A stretch of DNA of 5,534 nt. It comes from Hydrogenophaga sp. (lineage in GTDB: Bacteria > Pseudomonadota > Gammaproteobacteria > Burkholderiales > Burkholderiaceae). Where the stretch lies: assembly GCA_025458545.1 (NCBI GenBank), contig JALOSH010000159.1, positions 1-5,534 on the forward strand, written 5' to 3'. Within the stretch, counting starts at the first letter, position 1; the number at the start of each line of letters is the position of its first letter. The notes below the pieces were generated by a model that made no database searches, was not told where the DNA came from, and saw nothing but the letters and a program-made list of their open reading frames with translations. Shown in pieces: positions 1 to 5,534 of the stretch. Position numbers and translations under genes: made by a program.

Positions 1-647
<647 letters not shown>

Positions 648-650
648 GAC

Positions 651-660
651 TCTTTCCTTC
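651..660 (-). promoter_or_regulatory. Ribosome binding site of atpA
   Basis: On the minus strand this reads GAAGGAAAGA, with AAGGA ending seven bases before the ATG. It is a better Shine-Dalgarno match than those of atpI and atpB and supports the chosen atpA start. Confidence 0.7.
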
Positions 661-706
661 TTTCGTTAAATGGGATGAGGGCGCACAGCGACGGACCGTC
701 GGGCTA

Positions 707-1237
707 TCAAGCCGTCAGGGCCACTTTCATTTGTTCCAGGCGGGCCTTGATCGAGGTGTCGAGCACCTCGTCACCCACCACCACACGCACGCCACCGATC
801 AGATCGGGCTGCAACTGGAGCTGCAGGTTGAGCTTGCGACCAAATCGCTTTTCCAGCACACCCGACAGATCGGCCAGCGCAGCGCTGTCCATGTCGAACG
901 CGCTGTGCACCACGGCGTCGAAACTGCCCTGCTGGGCATTCTTCAAAGCGCGGAACTGCGCAGCGATTTCGGGCAAGGCCTCAATGCGTCCGTTGTCGAT
1001 CACGGTGCGCAGAAAATTCTGGCCCATCACCGGCAGCGCGTTCTTGAGCACACCGGAGACGACACCGAACACCTGATCGGATGACGACTTTGGAGCGTCG
1101 GCGAACTGGAGCAGCTGCTCGTTGGAAGCAACGGCGGCCAGTTCGTCAAGCCAGAGAGCAACGCTGGCCGTATCTGCACCGGCGGCCTTGAACAGCGCGT
1201 CGGCGTAAGGGCGGGCAATGGTGGCGATTTCGGCCAT
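707..1237 (-). CDS. atpH: F1Fo ATP synthase subunit delta
   Basis: The delta subunit sits on top of F1 and ties the alpha3beta3 hexamer to the b-subunit peripheral stalk (the OSCP homologue). The protein has 176 residues, close to the usual 175-180. The N-terminal helical domain starts with the typical ARPYADALF (residues 8-16), and the middle has [18 protein letters not shown] (74-91). The C-terminal domain contains the family signature region around [19 protein letters not shown] (142-160), followed by SIKARLEQM. The start ATG at 1237-1235 is preceded by AAAAGG with about seven bases of spacing. The gene lies 54 bases after atpF and 59 bases before atpA, in the standard order. The middle region is divergent, as is normal for this subunit. 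Several long reading frames on the opposite strand are shadows of this gene. Confidence 0.97.
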   Translation of the reverse strand: MAEIATIARPYADALFKAAGADTASVALWLDELAAVASNEQLLQFADAPKSSSDQVFGVVSGVLKNALPVMGQNFLRTVIDNGRIEALPEIAAQFRALKNAQQGSFDAVVHSAFDMDSAALADLSGVLEKRFGRKLNLQLQLQPDLIGGVRVVVGDEVLDTSIKARLEQMKVALTA

Positions 1238-1291
1238 GGTCTACCTTTTGGTGCCTGCGGATATCAAACGGAACCTGAGCGTCGGGTCGGT

Positions 1292-1762
1292 TCAGAGCTC
1301 GGTCTTCAGGCGACCCAGCAACTCGGCGTGAACACCGGCGTTGACTTCGCGCTTGAGGATCTGCTCGGCACCTTTGACGGCCAGAGCGGCCACTTCTTCG
1401 CGCAGGGCTTCGCGGGCCTTGACGACCTGCTGTTCGGCTTCCTGGCGGGCAGCGGCCACGATCTTGGCGGCTTCGTCCGTGGCACGGGCTTTGGCCTCTT
1501 CGATCACGGTCTGAGCGCGGCGCTCGGCATCGGCCAACCGGGTGGCCGCCTCGTTGCGCGACTGGCTCAGCTCGGCTTCCACGCGCTTGTTGGCCACGGC
1601 CAGTTCGGACTTGGCCTTCTCGGCCGATGCCAGACCTTCGGAAATCTTCAACGCACGCTCATCGAGTGCTTTGGCGATCGGGGGCCACACGAATTTCATC
1701 GTGAACCACACCAGGATCGCAAAGACAATGGCCTGCGCAAAGAGGGTTGCATTGATATTCAT
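1292..1762 (-). CDS. atpF: F1Fo ATP synthase subunit b
   Basis: Subunit b forms the dimeric peripheral stalk that holds F1 still against the rotating c-ring. The protein has 156 residues, the same length as the Escherichia coli protein. One N-terminal membrane helix spans about residues 5-25, starting [20 protein letters not shown]. It is followed by the conserved hinge KFVWPP (23-28) and Arg36, which matches the functionally important Arg36 of E. coli b. Residues about 40-130 are a long Ala/Glu/Arg/Lys-rich coiled-coil helix. The C-terminal [11 protein letters not shown] (130-140) is the delta-binding end. Only one b-type gene is visible, so the stalk is probably a homodimer, not a b/b' pair. 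The start ATG at 1762-1760 has AAAGG seven bases upstream. The gene follows atpE after an unusually long 124-base gap that contains a hairpin. Confidence 0.98.
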   Translation of the reverse strand: MNINATLFAQAIVFAILVWFTMKFVWPPIAKALDERALKISEGLASAEKAKSELAVANKRVEAELSQSRNEAATRLADAERRAQTVIEEAKARATDEAAKIVAAARQEAEQQVVKAREALREEVAALAVKGAEQILKREVNAGVHAELLGRLKTEL

Positions 1763-1820
1763 CGCAACGCCTTTCTGTGTGTTGACAAGAGTGGTGACGC
1801 GTTGGCTGCAGCTTCAGCGG

Positions 1821-1855
1821 TGAGCCGGATCGCGAACCGACCTGAGCCGGTTCGC
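1821..1855. repeat. Imperfect 13-base direct repeat overlapping the atpE-atpF hairpin
   Basis: TGAGCCGGATCGC at 1821-1833 recurs as TGAGCCGGTTCGC at 1843-1855, with one mismatch and a 22-base period. The second copy overlaps the right arm of the stem-loop. It may be a small local duplication that created or strengthened the hairpin; that is inference. Confidence 0.5.
1832..1855 (-). other. Intergenic stem-loop between atpE and atpF
   Basis: A perfect 8-base inverted repeat (GCGAACCG at 1832-1839 and CGGTTCGC at 1848-1855) encloses an 8-base loop. It lies about 30 bases after the atpE stop codon on the transcript. No run of T follows on the minus strand, so it does not look like an intrinsic terminator. 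A role in protecting or processing the atpE message is an inference. Confidence concerns the existence of the structure, not its function. Confidence 0.55.
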
Positions 1856-1886
1856 CGGACGCCGCCGCGCACGGCAGCAACATCCA

Positions 1887-2201
<315 letters not shown>

Positions 2202-2216
2202 GTGAAACCGCGCAGC

Positions 2217-3086
2217 TTAGTGAGCGTCATGCGCTTGACCCAGATAAATCAGGGCCAGCATCATGAAAATGAACGCCTGCAAGGTGATGACCAGAATGTG
2301 GAACAAGGTCCACACCGTGCCTGCGATCAGGTGTCCGACGAAGAAGAGCCCACCAGACAGCGAGAAGGCGGCAAAACCACCCAGCAGCGCGATCAGCATG
2401 AACACCAGTTCACCCGCGAACATGTTGCCAAACAACCGCATGCCGTGCGAAACCGTCTTCGCCACGAACTCGATCATCTGCATCAGGAAGTTGGTCACGC
2501 CCAGCAGCAGTGCCCAAACAGGATTCTTGGAAGTGCCAAAGGGGGCGGTCACCAGCTCGTGTGTCCAGCCGCCCAGGCCCTTGATCTTGATGTTGTAGTA
2601 CAGGCACATCAGCAGCACCGACAGCGACAGACCCAGCGTGGTCGACAGATCGGCGGTGGGCACCACGCGCAGGTAATCAGGAAAACCCATGGCCGGACCG
2701 GCCACGTGCCAGATCTGGGGAAACAGATCCACCGGGATCATGTCCATGAAGTTCATCATGAAGATCCACACAAACACCGTGAGCGCCATGGGTGCGATCA
2801 CCTTGCGGCTCTGGGCGTTGTGGATCACGCCTTTGGCCTGGCTGTCGACCATCTCGACCAACATTTCGACCGCCGCCTGGAAGCGACCCGGCACGCCGGC
2901 ATGGGCCTGTCGCGCAGCGCGGTACAGCACATAGCAGATCAGCGCTCCCAGCAAGCTGCTGACGATCACGGAATCGATGTTGATGATGGAAAAGTCGACG
3001 ATGGACTTTTGCTTCTCATTGGTCATGTGGACCAAGTGATGGCGGATGTACTCACCAGGGGTGGGACCGATACCTTCTGCAGCCAT
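2217..3086 (-). CDS. atpB: F1Fo ATP synthase subunit a
   Basis: Subunit a provides the two proton half-channels beside the c-ring. The protein has 289 residues from the ATG at 3086-3084. Hydrophobic segments lie near residues 36-56, 98-118, 145-163, 190-207, 227-247 and 255-283. The key residues are present: Arg217 in GMRLFGNMFAGEL (E. coli Arg210), Glu226 (E. coli Glu219), His263 and Gln270 in FHILVITLQAF (E. coli His245 and Gln252). The start is a judgement. The frame stays open upstream to a TTG at 3101, directly after the atpI stop, but MAAEG is the usual beginning in this lineage and ATG is the better codon. No good Shine-Dalgarno sequence precedes either start. The gene begins 15 bases after atpI, so translational coupling to atpI is likely. 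It ends 78 bases before atpE. Confidence 0.97.
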   Translation of the reverse strand: MAAEGIGPTPGEYIRHHLVHMTNEKQKSIVDFSIINIDSVIVSSLLGALICYVLYRAARQAHAGVPGRFQAAVEMLVEMVDSQAKGVIHNAQSRKVIAPMALTVFVWIFMMNFMDMIPVDLFPQIWHVAGPAMGFPDYLRVVPTADLSTTLGLSLSVLLMCLYYNIKIKGLGGWTHELVTAPFGTSKNPVWALLLGVTNFLMQMIEFVAKTVSHGMRLFGNMFAGELVFMLIALLGGFAAFSLSGGLFFVGHLIAGTVWTLFHILVITLQAFIFMMLALIYLGQAHDAH

Positions 3087-3101
3087 GTTCGTTCGCGCCA
3101 A

Positions 3102-3644
3102 TCAACCGTTTACGTTTGAACGCCTGGACCGGACCCAGAATCCGAACCAGTACACCTTGAGAGTCAATACCAGGCCGACCAAAAGGCCCAGCCAGCTGAG
3201 TTCCGGGACGATCTGAGGCGCCAGCCACATCATGGAGACGGCCATCAAAATCTTCACACCTTCCCACAGCAGAAATCCAGCGAAAGCGGCTTGCGCCACA
3301 CCCGCCAACATCCGGGACACCGCACTGGAAGTCAGCCCATAAGCCATCAGAGCCGATGGAACCGCCACCGCTGCCGCGCCGTACAAGACCGACCAACCCA
3401 CCGAAGCACGCTGCGTCAGCAACCACCCCAGCAGCCCAGCCGCCAGACCCACCACCCACTGCACCATCACCAGCTGCCAGACCGACATCGCCGGTTGGAG
3501 CGATCGCCACCGCTGCGCTTCTTCGCGCGTCAATGGCTTGAATTCAGGCTCTTGCGACCCATCTTCTTCCCAGCCGTTCCCTCGGTCGTTGTTTGCCTTG
3601 TCAGACCTCACCACCGGCGCCTTGGGATCCGGCATTGTGTTCAT
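3102..3644 (-). CDS. atpI: ATP synthase protein I (AtpI), assembly-associated membrane protein
   Basis: First gene of the operon. In other bacteria AtpI/UncI proteins are non-structural and help assemble the c-ring or the Fo sector. The protein has 180 residues. Residues 1-50 form a polar, charged cytoplasmic tail, and four probable membrane helices follow near 54-76, 82-104, 120-142 and 148-171. The motif FLLWEGVKI (124-132), with Glu128 and Lys131 inside a membrane segment, is typical of the family. A basic C-terminal tail (VRSRRSNVNG) follows. Family members in other groups are often nearer 125-130 residues, so the polar N-terminal tail is an extension of uncertain role. The start ATG at 3644-3642 lacks a clear Shine-Dalgarno sequence; a second in-frame ATG at 3635 is no better. 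Sequence conservation in this family is low, so the call rests on motif, topology and position in front of atpB. Confidence 0.93.
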   Translation of the reverse strand: MNTMPDPKAPVVRSDKANNDRGNGWEEDGSQEPEFKPLTREEAQRWRSLQPAMSVWQLVMVQWVVGLAAGLLGWLLTQRASVGWSVLYGAAAVAVPSALMAYGLTSSAVSRMLAGVAQAAFAGFLLWEGVKILMAVSMMWLAPQIVPELSWLGLLVGLVLTLKVYWFGFWVRSRRSNVNG

Positions 3645-3693
3645 GACAAATTACGAGCAGGTTACAAACGTGGGATGTTTCGCAAAGCCCCTG

Positions 3694-3723
3694 ATTATAC
3701 GTAGAAACCCCAGCCTGCCGCAA
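3694..3723 (-). promoter_or_regulatory. Probable sigma70-type promoter of the atp operon
   Basis: On the minus strand there is a perfect -10 hexamer TATAAT at 3699-3694. An 18-base spacer separates it from a weak -35 candidate TTGCGG at 3723-3718 (three of six consensus bases). Transcription would start near 3687, giving a leader of about 43 bases before the atpI ATG. It is the only good -10 box in the divergent region and is placed as expected for the operon's main promoter. The exact start point is not determined. Confidence 0.7.
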
Positions 3724-3830
3724 GAAGGCCTGAACGCGATCCCCTGCGCCGAAAGCTGCGCCCGATAATCCGGACACAGAACATCCACCCGGCGGTAATG
3801 GCCCTCGATGCCTTGAGGTTTGAGAACCGG

Positions 3831-3852
3831 CGTGCAGCGCAAGCGCGGCACG
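3831..3852. repeat. 22-base dyad symmetry upstream of the DUF493-lipB-lipA operon
   Basis: CGTGC at 3831-3835 pairs with GCACG at 3848-3852, and GCGC at 3837-3840 pairs with GCGC at 3843-3846. Nine of eleven positions are symmetric. It lies 57 bases before the DUF493 start and lacks a following T-run on either strand. It could be an RNA hairpin in the leader or an operator; the sequence does not decide which. Confidence 0.45.
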
Positions 3853-3909
3853 GACCACCGACAACCGCAGCCGCCTGGTCGGATGGACCATCGATTTGAA
3901 GAGTGCCCC

Positions 3910-4194
3910 ATGGAACTGCCCCCCGACATCCCGCCTGAACGATCACTGATCGAATACCCCTGCCAATTCCCGATCAAGGTCATGGGCGCGAACGTGGACG
4001 GTTATCTCGCGGCCATGACCCATGTCGCCCGCGCTTTTGACCCGGGTTTCGACCCCTCGACCATCGAACAACGGCCCAGCAAGGCGGGCAATTACCTGGG
4101 GCTCACCCTGTCGGTGCATGTGACCAGCCGCGAACAGCTCGACGAGCTCTACCGCACGCTCACCACCCACCCGATGGTGAAAGTGGTGCTGTGA
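3910..4194 (+). CDS. DUF493 (YbeD/UPF0250) family small protein
   Basis: Small cytoplasmic protein of 94 residues. It belongs to the YbeD/UPF0250 family, which has an ACT-like ferredoxin fold; its biochemical role is not established, though it commonly sits beside lipB. Recognisable family blocks are [14 protein letters not shown] (residues 13-26, like FPTPFTYKVMG in E. coli YbeD), [17 protein letters not shown] (55-71) and the C-terminal MVKVVL. A regulatory or binding role is suggested by the fold only. The ATG at 3910 is chosen because GAAGAG at 3898-3903 gives a modest ribosome binding site six bases upstream and the length then suits the family. In-frame alternatives at 3883 (ATG) and 3820 (TTG) would add unconserved residues. 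The stop TGA is two bases before the lipB ATG, so the genes are very probably co-transcribed and translationally coupled. Confidence 0.92.
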   Translation: MELPPDIPPERSLIEYPCQFPIKVMGANVDGYLAAMTHVARAFDPGFDPSTIEQRPSKAGNYLGLTLSVHVTSREQLDELYRTLTTHPMVKVVL

Positions 4195-4196
4195 GC

Positions 4197-4889
4197 ATGC
4201 TGATCCGCCCACTGGGTCGGGTCGATTACGAACCCACCTACGACGCGATGGTCTCGTTCACCGAGGCGCGCAGCACCGATACGCCCGACGAACTGTGGGT
4301 CTGCGAACACCCGCCGGTCTTCACCCAGGGCATCGCCGGGCGCGACGACCACCTGCTGGCCCCGGGCGACATTCCGGTGGTCAAGACCAACCGGGGCGGG
4401 CAGGTGACCTACCACGGACCGGGACAGGTGGTGGCCTATCCGCTGATCGACTTGCAGCGAGCGGGCTACTTTGTCAAAGAGTATGTGCACCGCATCGAAG
4501 AAGCGGTGATCCGCACGCTGGACCATTTTGGTGTGACCGGGCACCGGGTGGCCGGTGCGCCAGGCATCTATGTGCGGCTGGACGATCCGTTCGACCACGC
4601 CATGCTGGCGCAGCGACCCCAAAAGCGCGAGCCTGGCAGCCCGGCGCCCAAGCCCGACTTCACCGGTCTGGGCAAGATCGCAGCGCTGGGCATCAAAGTC
4701 AGTCGGCATTGCAGCTACCACGGCGTGGCGCTGAACGTGGCGATGGACCTGCAGCCCTACTGGCGCATCAACCCCTGTGGTTATGCCGGCCTGCAAACGG
4801 TGGACCTTTCTACAATCGGGGTGGCCGTTTCATGGGATGAAGCGGCGCAGGTGCTGGGCCAGAAGCTCGGCGCTGCCTTCAGCCCTTGA
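4197..4889 (+). CDS. lipB: Octanoyl-[acyl-carrier-protein]:protein N-octanoyltransferase
   Basis: LipB transfers octanoate from acyl carrier protein to the target lysine of lipoyl domains, the first step of endogenous lipoate assembly, in the cytoplasm. The protein has 230 residues from this ATG. The family signature [16 protein letters not shown] spans residues 66-81. The two catalytic residues are visible: Lys160 in [12 protein letters not shown] (E. coli Lys135) and Cys194 in RINPCGYAG (E. coli Cys169). Residues about 128-157, between GAPGIYV and GLGKIAALG, form an insertion of nearly 30 residues that the E. coli enzyme lacks; it is rich in Pro and charged residues. An in-frame GTG at 4191 overlaps the DUF493 stop (GTGA) and is a plausible alternative start adding two residues. 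ATG was preferred on codon grounds. lipA follows 28 bases later. Confidence 0.97.
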   Translation: MLIRPLGRVDYEPTYDAMVSFTEARSTDTPDELWVCEHPPVFTQGIAGRDDHLLAPGDIPVVKTNRGGQVTYHGPGQVVAYPLIDLQRAGYFVKEYVHRIEEAVIRTLDHFGVTGHRVAGAPGIYVRLDDPFDHAMLAQRPQKREPGSPAPKPDFTGLGKIAALGIKVSRHCSYHGVALNVAMDLQPYWRINPCGYAGLQTVDLSTIGVAVSWDEAAQVLGQKLGAAFSP

Positions 4890-4917
4890 ACACCACCGCG
4901 CCGTCCGCGCCCTCACC

Positions 4918-5534
4918 ATGAACAGCACCGACACACCCGCGGCCAACCCGGCGGTTGCAGACACCACCGTCCGCCAGGCCCAGCCCGCGGCCAGTTACGA
5001 CGCCACCGCCAAGCAGAAAAGCCAGGCCAAGACGGCCCGCATCCCGATCAAGATCGTGCCGGGCGAGGTGCTCAAGAAGCCGGAGTGGATCCGTGTCAAG
5101 GCTGGTTCGCCGACCACCCGCTTCTACGAAATCAAGGACGTGCTGCGCGCCAACAAACTGGTGACAGTGTGCGAGGAAGCCAGTTGCCCCAACATCGGTG
5201 AGTGTTTCGGCAAAGGCACGGCCACCTTCATGATCATGGGCGACAAGTGCACCCGCCGTTGCCCGTTCTGCGACGTGGGCCACGGTCGCCCGGACCCGCT
5301 GGACGTACACGAGCCAGAGAACTTGGCCAAGACCATCGCCCAGCTCAAGCTCAAGTATGTGGTGATCACCAGCGTGGACCGCGACGATCTGCGCGACGGC
5401 GGTGCGGGCCATTTCGTCGAGTGCATCCGCAAGACACGCGAGCACTCACCGGGCACGCAAATCGAGGTGCTGGTGCCCGACTTCCGCGGCCGCGACGACC
5501 GCGCGCTGGAGATCCTCAAGGCCGCGCCGCCGGA
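4918..5534 (+). CDS. lipA: Lipoyl synthase (radical SAM), N-terminal part (partial)
   Basis: LipA inserts two sulfur atoms into protein-bound octanoyl groups to form lipoyl cofactor, acting directly after LipB. The window holds 205 complete codons of an enzyme usually about 320-330 residues long; the frame is open to the edge. The auxiliary [4Fe-4S] cluster ligands Cys85, Cys90 and Cys96 are in [13 protein letters not shown]. The radical-SAM motif CTRRCPFC gives Cys111, Cys115 and Cys118. [15 protein letters not shown] (148-162) and VLVPDFRGR (184-192) are further family blocks. The C-terminal serine that completes the auxiliary cluster lies outside the window. Residues 1-40 are low-complexity and variable. 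The ATG at 4918 has no Shine-Dalgarno sequence in the 28-base gap after lipB, which is C-rich, and no better in-frame start was found nearby. Identification is secure; the exact start is less so. Confidence 0.97.
   Translation, partial: MNSTDTPAANPAVADTTVRQAQPAASYDATAKQKSQAKTARIPIKIVPGEVLKKPEWIRVKAGSPTTRFYEIKDVLRANKLVTVCEEASCPNIGECFGKGTATFMIMGDKCTRRCPFCDVGHGRPDPLDVHEPENLAKTIAQLKLKYVVITSVDRDDLRDGGAGHFVECIRKTREHSPGTQIEVLVPDFRGRDDRALEILKAAPP

Larger units (their letters stand above)
3645..3909. other. Divergent intergenic region between the atp and lipoate operons
   Basis: These 265 bases separate atpI from the DUF493 gene. They hold the atp promoter, two hairpin-forming dyads (3803-3818 and 3831-3852) and a 7-base direct repeat CTGCGCC at 3744-3750 and 3756-3762. 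For the plus-strand operon, the only -10-like box seen is GATAAT at 3764-3769, with no convincing -35, so that promoter is not assigned firmly. Open frames on the minus strand cross this region, but they run through the atp promoter into the DUF493 gene and match nothing I recognise, so no gene is called. Confidence 0.6.

Noticed and set aside
1832..1855. Intrinsic terminator after atpE
   Set aside because: The stem-loop is real but no T-run follows on the transcribed sequence, and atpF, atpH and atpA must be transcribed through it.
3087..3101. Five-residue N-terminal extension of AtpB from TTG at 3101
   Set aside because: TTG is a rare start, there is no ribosome binding site, and the sequence resembles the family from the ATG at 3086.
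2202..3119. Plus-strand open frame of 305 codons opposite atpB
   Set aside because: It is an antisense shadow of a conserved membrane protein gene; the very His/Gln/Asp-rich composition is what reversed hydrophobic codons give.
3764..3769. GATAAT as the -10 box of the DUF493-lipB-lipA promoter
   Set aside because: No acceptable -35 lies 16-18 bases upstream; kept only as a weak candidate, not called.
3820..3909. Upstream extension of the DUF493 protein to TTG 3820 or ATG 3883
   Set aside because: The added residues are basic, unconserved and run through the 3831-3852 dyad (for TTG); neither start has a Shine-Dalgarno sequence, while ATG 3910 has a modest one and gives the usual length.
3651..3983. 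Minus-strand open frame of 110 codons across the divergent region (and overlapping frames at 3601-3891 and 3695-3946)
   Set aside because: It runs through the atp promoter and into the DUF493 gene, has no recognisable family and no ribosome binding site; it fits GC-driven chance openness.
4149..4796. Minus-strand open frame of 215 codons opposite lipB
   Set aside because: Shadow of lipB, whose catalytic motifs are clear on the plus strand.
4879..5445. Minus-strand open frame of 188 codons opposite lipA
   Set aside because: Shadow of lipA; the plus strand has both cysteine clusters in frame.

Overview
The window carries two adjacent, divergently transcribed housekeeping operons from a high-GC betaproteobacterium. 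The protein sequences look like Burkholderiales, most probably Comamonadaceae; this rests on recognition of AtpE, AtpB, LipB and LipA sequence style, not on a database search. No mobile element, CRISPR array, rRNA, tRNA or phage gene was seen.

Minus strand, 1-3644: the 5' part of the F1Fo ATP synthase operon, in transcription order atpI (3644-3102), atpB (3086-2217), atpE (2138-1887), atpF (1762-1292), atpH (1237-707) and the first 215 codons of atpA (647 to the window edge). This is the classical I-B-E-F-H-A order. It encodes an assembly helper (AtpI), the whole proton-translocating Fo sector (a, c, b), the delta stalk subunit and the start of the F1 alpha subunit. A strong sigma70-type promoter, with a perfect TATAAT on the minus strand at 3699-3694, precedes atpI. 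The gaps between genes hold a pyrimidine-rich leader in front of atpE and a hairpin between atpE and atpF. Both fit the need to make many more c subunits than other subunits.

3645-3909: a 265-base divergent intergenic region. It holds the atp promoter, two short dyad symmetries (3803-3818 and 3831-3852) and the start region of the second operon. No gene is supported in it.

Plus strand, 3910-5534: a lipoate operon. A small DUF493/YbeD-family protein (3910-4194) is followed after two bases by lipB (octanoyltransferase) and then by lipA (lipoyl synthase, cut off by the window edge after 205 codons). LipB moves an octanoyl group from acyl carrier protein to a target protein, and LipA inserts the two sulfurs. 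The resulting lipoyl groups serve pyruvate and 2-oxoglutarate dehydrogenases and the glycine cleavage system. The two operons thus sit on either side of aerobic energy metabolism, but the sequence shows no evidence of shared regulation.

I found no undescribed system. The points worth a second look are regulatory and translational: start sites with poor Shine-Dalgarno sequences, structured intergenic RNA, and a lineage-specific insertion in LipB.
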